Shown in pieces: positions 12,685 to 20,629 of a DNA stretch of 31,600 nt. The notes under the pieces are model-generated. The model worked only from the letters and a program-made list of their open reading frames with translations. It had not been told where the DNA came from and ran no database searches. The DNA is from a virus: positions 1 to 31,600 of the IMG/VR virus record IMGVR_UViG_3300042884_000097; one strand, given 5' to 3'. Within the stretch, counting starts at the first letter, position 1. Each line of letters starts with the position of its first letter. A program made the position numbers and the translations under genes.

Positions 12685-13841
12685 TGTTGCAAACCACGAC
12701 CGCCCAGAGTAAAATTGCCAACCTGCGGAAGCGGGTTAGAATCGTGCGTGGTGGCACATCCTCATCAAAAACTTTTAGCATCATTCCGATGCTTATCACC
12801 TACGCGGTGCAGAACGCAAAGTGTGAAATTAGTGTGGTATCGGAAACCATCCCGCACCTTCGAAGGGGTGCAATCCGTGACTTCCTTAAAATTATGGACA
12901 TGGTGGGAATGTTTGATCCGTTAAAATGGAACAAATCATCATTGACCTACACATTCAGCAATGACAGTTACATTGAATTTTTTAGTGCAGACCAACCACA
13001 AAAATTAAGGGGTGCAAGGCGTGATGTTTTATTTGTAAACGAGTGCAACAACATTGATTGGGAATCATACTACCAAATGGCGATTCGTACCCGTAAATTC
13101 ATTTATTTGGATTACAACCCCGTGGCGGAATTTTGGGTGGATAGTGAATTGGTAAACGACCCCGATGCGGAAATGATTGTACTTACCTACAAGGACAACG
13201 AAGCGTTGGACAAATCCATTGTAACGGAAATTGAAAAGGCACGGGATAGGGCAACCACATCCAATTATTGGGCGAATTGGTGGCGGGTGTATGGACTTGG
13301 TGAGATTGGGAACTTACAAGGTGTTATATTCAGCAATTGGCAAACCATTGACACCATCCCAGAGGATGCAAGGTTGCTTGGCATTGGTGTGGATTTTGGG
13401 TATACAAACGACCCCACGGCAATCGTAGCCGTTTATGAGTACAATGGTCAAAGAATAATAGATGAAGTGGCATACCGCACGGGAATGCTTAATTCAGACA
13501 TTGCAAAGGCATTACCCAGTCATGTACCTGTTTACGCGGATAGTGCCGAACCAAAGTCAATTGATGAAATAAAAAGATACGGCATAAGAATTAAGGGAGT
13601 AACCAAGGGCAAGGATTCCATTAACTACGGAATACAGATTATGCAATCACAATCGTACCTTATCACATCCACATCCACTAATTTAATCAAGGAGTTGCGG
13701 AATTATTGTTGGGATAGTGATGCCCAGGGGCGAAGCATGAACAACCCCATTGGCACATGTCACGGGCTTGACGCGTGGAGATACATGGAAATGATGTCAC
13801 TTGGCATAAAAGCCAACTATGGAAATTATGATATCCGATAA
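12684..13841 (+). CDS. terL: Terminase large subunit
   Basis: A 385-aa protein with both terminase domains. The ATPase domain has Walker A GGTSSSKT at residues 23-30, the motif KLRGARRDVLFVNECNN with Walker B acid near 113-119, and YLDYNPVAEFWV. The nuclease domain starts at GIGVDFGYTNDPTAIV near 233 and ends with HGLDAWRY. It is shorter than many TerL (400-600 aa) but all key motifs are present. It cuts concatemers and pumps DNA into proheads through the portal, which in this phage lies 12.6 kb downstream. An HNH gene with its own promoter is inserted right after it. Confidence 0.93.
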   Translation: MLQTTTAQSKIANLRKRVRIVRGGTSSSKTFSIIPMLITYAVQNAKCEISVVSETIPHLRRGAIRDFLKIMDMVGMFDPLKWNKSSLTYTFSNDSYIEFFSADQPQKLRGARRDVLFVNECNNIDWESYYQMAIRTRKFIYLDYNPVAEFWVDSELVNDPDAEMIVLTYKDNEALDKSIVTEIEKARDRATTSNYWANWWRVYGLGEIGNLQGVIFSNWQTIDTIPEDARLLGIGVDFGYTNDPTAIVAVYEYNGQRIIDEVAYRTGMLNSDIAKALPSHVPVYADSAEPKSIDEIKRYGIRIKGVTKGKDSINYGIQIMQSQSYLITSTSTNLIKELRNYCWDSDAQGRSMNNPIGTCHGLDAWRYMEMMSLGIKANYGNYDIR

Positions 13842-13880
13842 TATCGAATAATATACATATAGATTTTATCAGTTATTTTG

Positions 13881-13888
13881 TATATTTG
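13881..13888 (+). promoter_or_regulatory. Bacteroidota -7 element of the second mobile HNH gene
   Basis: A perfect TATATTTG ends four bases before ATG 13893, the same spacing as at 804-811. The AT-rich gap 13842-13880 lacks a clear TTTG box at -33. Confidence 0.6.
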
Positions 13889-13892
13889 TGGA

Positions 13893-14486
13893 ATGATAAC
13901 CACAAAAAGCAAAAGGGAAGTACCCATTCAAATCTTCAATGGTCGGACATATTACCAATATGAAGGCCGTTATTTTACAAGTCATAATAAAAAAATGCAC
14001 AGAGATGTTTGGTCGTTTTACAATGGGGAAATTCCAAAGGGCCATCACATACACCACATTGATGGTGATGTAACGAACAACGATATTTCAAACCTTCAGT
14101 TAATGGAAGCGTCCGCACATTTGCGAATGGAAGGAATTAAAAGACACAAGGAAAATCCCGAATGGTCAAAGCAGTTTCACGCCAAAGGAATTGAAATGGC
14201 AAAAGAATGGCACAAATCACCAGAAGGTCGGGAATGGCACAAACAACATGGCGTTGAAGCGTATGCAAAAAGAACCCCCGTTTCAATGGTATGTCAAAGA
14301 TGCCATAAAGAATATGAAACAACCAAGATGGCAAATAGCAAATTTTGTTCAAACAATTGCAAATGTGCATTCCGCAAAGCGAGTGGCATTGATGATGTAA
14401 AAAGAAATTGTGTTGTGTGTCAAACTCAATTCACCTGCAATAAATACCACCCACAAACCAAGTGCAAACGAGGTTGTAAAAAATAA
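13893..14486 (+). CDS. HNH homing-type endonuclease with C-terminal zinc fingers
   Basis: The protein has 197 aa from ATG 13893; an upstream TTG at 13878 lies across the promoter box. The HNH core is HNKKMHRDVWSFYNGEIPKG followed by HHIHHIDGDVTNNDISNLQL, the HNH_3 pattern with AP2-like context. The C-terminal half has CQRCHKEY...CSNNCK and CVVCQTQF...CKRGC, two likely zinc fingers for DNA binding. It lies between terL and a DnaA-like gene, with its own promoter, as expected for a free-standing homing endonuclease. Its target is presumably an intron-less or allelic site nearby. Confidence 0.85.
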   Translation: MITTKSKREVPIQIFNGRTYYQYEGRYFTSHNKKMHRDVWSFYNGEIPKGHHIHHIDGDVTNNDISNLQLMEASAHLRMEGIKRHKENPEWSKQFHAKGIEMAKEWHKSPEGREWHKQHGVEAYAKRTPVSMVCQRCHKEYETTKMANSKFCSNNCKCAFRKASGIDDVKRNCVVCQTQFTCNKYHPQTKCKRGCKK

Positions 14487-14490
14487 CGAT

Positions 14491-14934
14491 ATGACAAGCC
14501 ATTACCAGCAATTACACAACCAACGACAAGAAATTAAACGCCTTCGCTTATTGTTAGTTCAGATACAAGGCGAAGCCCTAACCAAAATCCAAATGTTAAA
14601 GCGTGAAATAATAAACCCACGGGTTGATTTTAACGATGCACCCAACCATTGGAAGGAGGTTTTACGGGCGGTTTGCACAGTAACCGAATTAACACCAGAT
14701 GAGATACTTTGCCCATCGCGGAAACGGGCATCGTTATACGCCCGTCACATGTTCAACTTTATTTGCAGAAAAAGGTTAGGGATGCCGTGGGCGGAAATTG
14801 GTCGGATTATCCATCGCGACCATTCAACGGCCATCAATTCGGTAAACGAGTTTAGTAACATTTTGTACACCGATAAGGAGGTGCAAAGGCAATACGCCAA
14901 GGTGTGTGTGTTGCTCAATGAAGCGTTGGAATAA
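14491..14934 (+). CDS. DnaA domain IV-like DNA-binding protein
   Basis: A 147-aa protein from ATG 14491 (GATATGACAA context). The N-terminal 45 residues form a charged coiled coil (YQQLHNQRQEIKRLRLLLVQ). The C-terminal part matches the DnaA DNA-binding domain: LTPDEILCPSRKRASLYARH, MFNFICRKRLGMPWAEIGRI, and IHRDHSTAINSV, which mirrors the DnaA signature RDHTTVLH. There is no AAA+ domain, so it cannot act as full DnaA. It could bind DnaA boxes to block or guide host initiation, or regulate transcription. The domain assignment is strong, the role open. Confidence 0.8.
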   Translation: MTSHYQQLHNQRQEIKRLRLLLVQIQGEALTKIQMLKREIINPRVDFNDAPNHWKEVLRAVCTVTELTPDEILCPSRKRASLYARHMFNFICRKRLGMPWAEIGRIIHRDHSTAINSVNEFSNILYTDKEVQRQYAKVCVLLNEALE

Positions 14935-14963
14935 CAAAGCGGGGTTTGGTCGTTTTATAATTA

Positions 14964-15710
14964 ATGATTGAATCAAAAACCATATTAGTACCCACATCGC
15001 TGAAGGATGTAAAGTTGCATCAAATGTTGGCGTATCAAGGTCTAAAAGAAGACATGGAAGATACCCAACGCCAATTGGAAGCGGTATCAATTTTTTGTGA
15101 GTTGACTATGACCGAGGTCATGGCCATGCCGTTTGATGTATTACAAAAGGCCGTTGAACGCATCACATTGATGTTGACAGAACAACCAACATTCACGCCT
15201 AGGTTCAAAATGGATGGCGTTGAATACGGGTTCATTCCAAACTTGGATGATATGTCGGTGGGTGAGTTTATAGACATTGAAACATACACAAAGGAAACCC
15301 ACGATTTGTGGAAGGTGATGAGTGTGTTGTATCGCCCCGTTACCCATAGCGGACAGAACGGAAGGTATGAGGTTGCACCCTATTCGGCAAACCTTGTCAC
15401 GGGTTTCAAGGATTTAGATTGCAACACCGCATTTGGGGCCATGGTTTTTTTTTGGAGTTTAGGAATCGACTTACTGAATTCTATCCAGAAGTATTTGGAG
15501 GGGCCGACGGGTCAGCAGATGAAAACCGCCTTACCAAAAAATGGGGATGGTTTGGAATGGTCTATCGACTCGCTTCAAGAAATTTCCTACGCTTGGAAGA
15601 TGTCTATACTAAGACCATTCACACCGCTTTGTATTGGACCGCTTACGAAAGCGACATTGCGGAAATGGAACAAAAAATTATTAAGCAAAGTTACAAGCGA
15701 TGATAAATAA
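14964..15710 (+). CDS. Tail-module protein, zero frame of a probable -1 frameshift gene
   Basis: The zero-frame product has 248 aa. The first 190 residues look like a Bacteroidota phage tail-module protein: helix TMTEVMAMPFDVLQKAV, FKMDGVEYGFIPNLDDMSVG, DLWKVMSVLYRPV, and the hydrophobic helix VFFWSLGIDLLNSIQKYLEG. After that the zero frame continues as a less ordered Trp/Pro/Lys-rich tail. A second frame offers a better C-terminus (see 15536-15703). The next gene's ATG overlaps the stop of the -1 frame, not the zero-frame stop. By analogy with lambda G/GT it may be a tail assembly chaperone upstream of the tape measure gene; this is inference. Confidence 0.75.
   Translation: MIESKTILVPTSLKDVKLHQMLAYQGLKEDMEDTQRQLEAVSIFCELTMTEVMAMPFDVLQKAVERITLMLTEQPTFTPRFKMDGVEYGFIPNLDDMSVGEFIDIETYTKETHDLWKVMSVLYRPVTHSGQNGRYEVAPYSANLVTGFKDLDCNTAFGAMVFFWSLGIDLLNSIQKYLEGPTGQQMKTALPKNGDGLEWSIDSLQEISYAWKMSILRPFTPLCIGPLTKATLRKWNKKLLSKVTSDDK
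15536..15620 (+). promoter_or_regulatory. Slippery heptamer and stem for -1 frameshifting
   Basis: A AAA AAT lies in the right register (codons AAA 15537-39, AAT 15540-42). After a 12-nt spacer, GAATGGTCT (15555-15563) is perfectly complementary to AGACCATTC (15612-15620). The interval holds a nested hairpin (15573-15579 with 15592-15599, one bulge). A second in-register slippery run, T TTT TTT, lies at 15446-15452. Confidence 0.6.
15536..15703 (+). CDS. Alternative C-terminus of the 14964 gene via -1 frameshift
   Basis: In the -1 frame, 53 codons from about 15542 to TGA 15701-15703 read KKWGWFGMVYRLASRNF, LEDVYTKTIHTALYWTAYES and DIAEMEQKIIKQSYKR, a well-formed helical domain. The frame is open further upstream but has no ATG, only TTG 15419. 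Slippage on A AAA AAT at 15536-15542 would join it to the conserved part and give about 246 aa. The downstream gene starts with ATGA on this frame's stop, so the shift product is the natural partner. A single-base assembly error in the T9 or A6 run would give the same picture. Confidence 0.65.
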   Translation, partial: KKWGWFGMVYRLASRNFLRLEDVYTKTIHTALYWTAYESDIAEMEQKIIKQSYKR

Positions 15711-16191
15711 CCACATAGGAACCGCATTTAAGGTATTCAAAGACATCGCCACGGACGAGGGATGGAATTATAGCCACGGAACATTAACGGAGTTGGACTT
15801 CAAAGCGTTCACGGTATTCCCGTTGATGCATTGCTCAATCCAAGCCGTGTCGCTTACCGACCAAATTGCATCCATCCAAATGAACATCATGATTGCGGAT
15901 CGTGTGAACTTTTTGAAAGGTGAGAATGAACAAAAAAACTTAATTACAGTTTACGACAAATACGGATACACCGAGAACCAAAACTATGCCCACATTTTAC
16001 AAGAAATGTATGTGCAAATGTCAAAGGGTTTGTGGAAGTTAGAGCAAGACAATTATTCACAAATACAATTCCAACGCCCCATTGTGTTTAATCCATTTGT
16101 TGAAACGATGGATTCAGTATTGGCGGGATATCAAATAAGTGTCACCATTGACTTAATAAACCCGTGGGTTACTGATGGCGATTGCGTTTAA
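15700..16191 (+). CDS. Tail or neck structural protein of unknown function
   Basis: A 163-aa mixed alpha/beta protein. It has IGTAFKVFKDIATDEGWNYS, then ASIQMNIMIADRVNFLKGEN and a C-terminal strand (AGYQISVTIDLINPW). Size and position between the tail-module gene and an HK97 gp10-like protein fit a tail terminator or completion protein. The domain type cannot be fixed by eye. It overlaps the previous gene by ATGA and the next by 17 bases, so it is part of the tail operon. Confidence 0.65.
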   Translation: MINNHIGTAFKVFKDIATDEGWNYSHGTLTELDFKAFTVFPLMHCSIQAVSLTDQIASIQMNIMIADRVNFLKGENEQKNLITVYDKYGYTENQNYAHILQEMYVQMSKGLWKLEQDNYSQIQFQRPIVFNPFVETMDSVLAGYQISVTIDLINPWVTDGDCV

Positions 16192-16726
16192 GAATAGCGT
16201 TGCCGTTGTTGCGGATTATTCCAAGAAGTGGGCAATTGCTTGTCGGAATATGTTGGAAATAAAACGCCCCCGAACTTCTATCCGTGCCAAATGGAAAAAG
16301 GTTGGCGGTGGATGGCAAGTTGTGTCAGCAACCAAAAAAACATTCCGTGGTAATTATGTGGCCAGTGGTCAATTGGTGGCATCCATCCAACCCGATCCGA
16401 ATGGATTGAATATGGGTATTAGCATGAACAAGACGGCCGACTATGTGCAAAGGGGTCGGAAGCCAGGCAAAGGGATTCCATTGGATTCCATGCGTAGTTG
16501 GGTTAAAATGAAACGCATCCAACCCCGCGACTTGTCAACGGGTAAATTCAAATCAAAGGCAAACGAGGAATCAATGCGGTTTATGATGAATAGAAAAATA
16601 AAGTATTTCGGTATTCAACCATTCCCATTTGTAAGCCAAGCAAGACAACAAATTTTACCATCGTTCAACAAGGCGTTGACCCAAGCGATGAAACAAGACA
16701 TTAAAAAAGGACTATTCAAAAGATGA
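16175..16726 (+). CDS. Tail completion / HK97 gp10-like protein (putative)
   Basis: A 183-aa basic protein. The segment VASGQLVASIQPDPNG, then KTADYVQRGRKPGKGIPLD and SMRSWVKMKRI resembles HK97 gp10-type head-tail joining proteins, where a strand-rich domain carries the Y..G..P.G motif. The C-terminal end is a helix with several Gln and Lys. It overlaps the gene before by 17 bases and the gene after by 4. A role in joining or closing the tail is inferred from this pattern and from position. Confidence 0.6.
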   Translation: MAIAFKNSVAVVADYSKKWAIACRNMLEIKRPRTSIRAKWKKVGGGWQVVSATKKTFRGNYVASGQLVASIQPDPNGLNMGISMNKTADYVQRGRKPGKGIPLDSMRSWVKMKRIQPRDLSTGKFKSKANEESMRFMMNRKIKYFGIQPFPFVSQARQQILPSFNKALTQAMKQDIKKGLFKR

Positions 16727-17835
16727 GTTTTACATTTACACAACAACCCGCATCCATAGTTGGGGCCAATTCCCCAATCATTTACCAAGCGTTTGAATCC
16801 ACCAATTATGCAAATGCGGGATTCCGTTATGAGTTCCAAGTTTATGTGTGGAGTGGCACGACATCCATCCCCGCAACACCGATTGTAACCATTAACAGAT
16901 TACCCGACCAATATGGAGGTGGAAGGGCGTGGATTGATGTTCACAAAATTGTAACCCAGTACATCACCACCGAGTTTTTGGTGAATGGCACATACAAACC
17001 AAACATCGGAAGCGGTGCAAAACGCGTAGCGGTGAAGTGTCAAGGCATTTGGACGGCGGGGTCAACCGCAGTTATTACTTCCAACTTATCGTTGGCCACA
17101 AAGGGTTATTCGTATACGGCGGAGGGATTCAATGTTGGTGTATCCAAATCTGTATTCACGGACAAAACGGCGTTGTATTTAACACCATTTACACCAACCG
17201 CTTATTTGTGGTATGATGCAACGGTGATTACATCAATCGTGGTGGGTTCGACAACAGTTATTCCAAACACGGTGACAACATCCGACCAAGCCATCCAAGG
17301 TATTGAAGTAAAACAATTATTTACCATCGCAGGTTTATTCGGCACCAATGCCAACATTACATTTGTGAAGGCGGGTGATGATGTGGTTATGCCCGTTGTT
17401 TTTGATTGCCAAAATAAGTATGGACAACAAGATGTGTTATTCCTCAATCGTTATGGGGTTTATGATTCGTACCTTTTTAACGGGGTATCACGCAGAACTT
17501 ACAATGTAGAATCCGAAAAATATAGCCAACCGATATTCAAACAAGCGGATTTGGCCCAATCGTGGAGTTACGGCGTACAGATTGCCACACCATTTTTGCA
17601 GAATAGCACGGAAGTAATGACAGTAAACACCGATTGGATACCCGAGGCGGATGTACCAATTGTTGAACAGATATTTTATTCCACCAATGTACTAATCATG
17701 ACGGGAACGGAAGTGTTATCAACACGGGTTATTGACACCGCATTTGAGTTCAAGAAACGCACCAACGAAAAATTGATCCAATACACCATCCAATTGGAAT
17801 ACAACCAACCTAAAATAAACAAGATTGTACGATGA
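16723..17835 (+). CDS. Tail structural protein, beta-rich
   Basis: A 370-aa protein that is mostly beta strands (Thr, Val, Ser and Tyr-rich), without signal peptide or membrane segment. Typical parts are FRYEFQVYVWSGTTSIPATP, GRAWIDVHKIVTQYI and, at the end, FEFKKRTNEKLIQYTIQLEY. Proteins of this type lie between connector genes and the large baseplate-like protein in Bacteroidota phages (recollection). A role as a distal tail protein or tail-tip component is possible. It overlaps the next gene by 4 bases. Confidence 0.65.
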   Translation: MSFTFTQQPASIVGANSPIIYQAFESTNYANAGFRYEFQVYVWSGTTSIPATPIVTINRLPDQYGGGRAWIDVHKIVTQYITTEFLVNGTYKPNIGSGAKRVAVKCQGIWTAGSTAVITSNLSLATKGYSYTAEGFNVGVSKSVFTDKTALYLTPFTPTAYLWYDATVITSIVVGSTTVIPNTVTTSDQAIQGIEVKQLFTIAGLFGTNANITFVKAGDDVVMPVVFDCQNKYGQQDVLFLNRYGVYDSYLFNGVSRRTYNVESEKYSQPIFKQADLAQSWSYGVQIATPFLQNSTEVMTVNTDWIPEADVPIVEQIFYSTNVLIMTGTEVLSTRVIDTAFEFKKRTNEKLIQYTIQLEYNQPKINKIVR

Positions 17836-20477
17836 ACATTCGGTTTAGTTTGGAAATTGAGGGGATACCCGTGGATTTATTTAATGACGAAAGTGTTGAA
17901 TTAAACCGCCAATTAAAAGACCTACAAGATTTATCCACAGTTTGGACAGATTACACCCAGGCGTTTCAGATACCCGCATCGGATACTAACAACCAAATCT
18001 TTTCGGATTGGTTTGATGAGAATGTGGTATTGGGTGCGTGGAATCCAAACATCGGAAAGGATGCTACATTATTGATTCACTCTTTGCCAGTGTACGCGGG
18101 TCGGATTGAGTTCGTTGGATGCAAGTTCAAAGACGGGATTCCGCAATTGTACAATTTGGTATTTTACGGAACGACCAAAAAGATATTGGACAAATGGGGT
18201 GAAACATTATTGAATCAAGTTGATTGGACGGCATACAACCACACGGCAAACTATGCCAACATTTTATTGTCGTGGGATAACGCATTATTGAGTGGTGACA
18301 TATTATGGCCCATTGCAGATTACAACCAAGGGTGGAGGTATTCCACCATGAAAGGGGTTAATGGTAACATCAAAGATTCAAGGGGTGTTGAGATTGATGA
18401 TTTACGCCCCGCAATTAAGTTAAAGGCCATGTTGACAACGGTATTTGCGGAAGCGGGGTTTACATTGAGTGGTTCGTTTTTATCAAAGGCCGAAATGGAC
18501 AAAGCGTTCATCCTTCCGATGCAAACGGCGGGGCCATTATACGACCCAGAATATACGCAAATTGGAACTTTTAACGCAAGTGTAGGGGCATTCACTTACA
18601 CCCAAACCACATTTGGAAGTTTGGCGTATACGAAAATTATATTCCCAACGGTGATTGCAAACCCATCGGGTAATTATAACGCAACCACGGGAGTTTACAC
18701 ACCAAACAGATTCGGTAATTACTCATTCCAAGTTGGTGTTGATGTTGTGATTACGGGTGCGGGTAGTATCAACTTCGTGTGGATGGTAAACGGAAGGGTG
18801 AAAAAATCCCAATCGTTTAATGCAACAACGGGCGGTGCATTTCCCGTGCGTTTCGATGCGGTGTTATCACCACAAGACGAAGTGACATTTGGTTATCGCA
18901 CCTATTCAGTCGTTACAAGCCCAGGCCTTATTTATATGTCTTGTTCAAATGCCCCACAAGGTATTAATGGAACAACCGTATCAATGGCGGATGCCATGCC
19001 ACAAATGACAATTAGGGATTTTGTGAATGGCGTGTTACAAACTTTTAATTGCATATTATTCCCAACGAGTGCAACCACCTTTGAAATACATAATTTGCAA
19101 GATTGGTTCAATACGGGAACGACAAAGAATTGGTCACCATTCATCGACGTAAAGGATATTGAACACGACAAGTTGCCAATCCCAAGCATCGTTTCAATGA
19201 CACACAAGGAATCGGAATGTTTGGCAAATGAATACTATCGAAACATTAACAGACGGGAATACGGGTCAATATCATTTGCACCCGAAATTGATTACCCCAC
19301 AGATACTTTTGAGTTAGAAACCCCGTTTAATGTAATTTGCCCATCTGTTTTATACGAGGTAAATGCCAATGGTCAAAAGATAAGGGATACAGAATTGACC
19401 ATTCCCCGATTTATGGATAAGGATGATAAACCAGTTCAACAAGATTTGACCTTGTTTTATTACGGCGGTAAATTTGCCGTTACGGATCAATATTATTTTA
19501 ACGGAATTCAACAATCATTTTTCCCGTTAATGACATCGTATTCCGCTTATCCCACAGTTCAATCAAGTTATTCAATGGCGTTTGGTTTGGAGTATTCCAT
19601 CAAAGGGGATGCACCCGTTAATTCAATTTATAATTTGTATTGGAAGGAATACCTATCCCGTATGTATTCAACGCAATCAAGGTTGGTTAAAATGACGGGA
19701 ATCGTACCCGTGGGTGAATGGTTGAACTTTGAATTGAATGACACCATCGCCATAAGTGGTAATTACTACAAAGTGCAATCGGTTAAGTACGATATGTTGA
19801 CCGAGATTGCAAACCTTGAATTAATCACTTACCCAAATGTGGATATTATGACGTTCACAACCACGGGGCAAAAACCCGTGTTCACCGATGTGGTGGTCAA
19901 TGTCAATGGCAAATCATATTTGAACGATTACGCAGTTGCAAAGGGTATCATGAACGCGTATCGTTTTGGAACACAAGATTATTTGGACACGAACCAGGAC
20001 ACGACATACAATCAAAATACTGTGAGTGATTTATCACAACAAGTCGAAAGTTTACAAGCCATTGTGCAATTCAACCAAATCACGATGTATAGGACCACGC
20101 CAACTTCCGTTGCAACCGATTCGACATTGTGGGCACCAGTGCCACAAGAATTACAAGTATCAATCGGCTATACACAGAACATAACATCAAATTTGGCATT
20201 GGCAAAATATGTATGCACCGATGGCGGTCAATACAAGTTCACGGGAATGTGTGCAGTTGGCCAAACGGGAAACAAGCAACTTGAATTTGAAATCCAAGTC
20301 AACGGGGTTCAAACAACGGCGTATGCGTTGACGGATTCAAACCATCACAGTATTAATTTTGATACCATTTTGGATTTATCCACAACCGATGAAGTGACAT
20401 TTGTTTGGAAGCCACACACGGGAGGTTCACACACGATAATTATTGAAAAATCAAACTTTTTAATACTTAAAAAATGA
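17832..20477 (+). CDS. Large tail-tip/baseplate-like structural protein
   Basis: An 881-aa protein. The N-terminal domain (MNIRFSLEIEGIPVDLFNDE, QAFQIPASDTNNQIFSDWF) is typical of large Bacteroidota phage tail proteins in which a polymer-interacting domain is followed by an IP.S..N motif (recollection). The rest is beta-rich with Tyr and Asn repeats. The last 120 residues form a C1q/TNF-like jelly-roll pattern (YKFTGMCAVGQTGNKQLEFE, DEVTFVWKP), often a trimeric receptor-binding module. It probably sits at the tail tip. It is the longest gene of the window and lies before the tape measure gene. Confidence 0.7.
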   Translation: MNIRFSLEIEGIPVDLFNDESVELNRQLKDLQDLSTVWTDYTQAFQIPASDTNNQIFSDWFDENVVLGAWNPNIGKDATLLIHSLPVYAGRIEFVGCKFKDGIPQLYNLVFYGTTKKILDKWGETLLNQVDWTAYNHTANYANILLSWDNALLSGDILWPIADYNQGWRYSTMKGVNGNIKDSRGVEIDDLRPAIKLKAMLTTVFAEAGFTLSGSFLSKAEMDKAFILPMQTAGPLYDPEYTQIGTFNASVGAFTYTQTTFGSLAYTKIIFPTVIANPSGNYNATTGVYTPNRFGNYSFQVGVDVVITGAGSINFVWMVNGRVKKSQSFNATTGGAFPVRFDAVLSPQDEVTFGYRTYSVVTSPGLIYMSCSNAPQGINGTTVSMADAMPQMTIRDFVNGVLQTFNCILFPTSATTFEIHNLQDWFNTGTTKNWSPFIDVKDIEHDKLPIPSIVSMTHKESECLANEYYRNINRREYGSISFAPEIDYPTDTFELETPFNVICPSVLYEVNANGQKIRDTELTIPRFMDKDDKPVQQDLTLFYYGGKFAVTDQYYFNGIQQSFFPLMTSYSAYPTVQSSYSMAFGLEYSIKGDAPVNSIYNLYWKEYLSRMYSTQSRLVKMTGIVPVGEWLNFELNDTIAISGNYYKVQSVKYDMLTEIANLELITYPNVDIMTFTTTGQKPVFTDVVVNVNGKSYLNDYAVAKGIMNAYRFGTQDYLDTNQDTTYNQNTVSDLSQQVESLQAIVQFNQITMYRTTPTSVATDSTLWAPVPQELQVSIGYTQNITSNLALAKYVCTDGGQYKFTGMCAVGQTGNKQLEFEIQVNGVQTTAYALTDSNHHSINFDTILDLSTTDEVTFVWKPHTGGSHTIIIEKSNFLILKK

Positions 20478-20629
20478 TATTACTCATTATAAAATTAGCA
20501 CAAGCCCAAGAATGGTATGGAGTATCGGAGACGGTGGAAATCGCCAAAGGGAAAAACCAATACAACCAAACATGGGGTCAAACAACCAAAAGCATTAAAA
20601 GGAGAATCAAATCATGGCGGAAGAAATAA
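20474..20629 (+). CDS. Small hydrophobic-to-basic ORF before the tape measure gene
   Basis: A 51-aa ORF from ATG 20474 (overlapping the previous stop) to TAA 20627-20629, overlapping the tape measure start by 16 bases. It begins with a hydrophobic stretch (MILLIIKLAQAQEWYG) and ends strongly basic (KRRIKSWRKK). It covers what would otherwise be a 136-base gap. The tape measure's Shine-Dalgarno (AAGGAGA) lies inside it. Function unknown; coding status is likely but not sure. Confidence 0.5.
   Translation: MILLIIKLAQAQEWYGVSETVEIAKGKNQYNQTWGQTTKSIKRRIKSWRKK

Noticed and set aside
12715-12924. ORF in a second frame at the start of terL (also 13231-13428)
   Set aside because: Shadow frames of terL; the terL motifs are continuous in their own frame.
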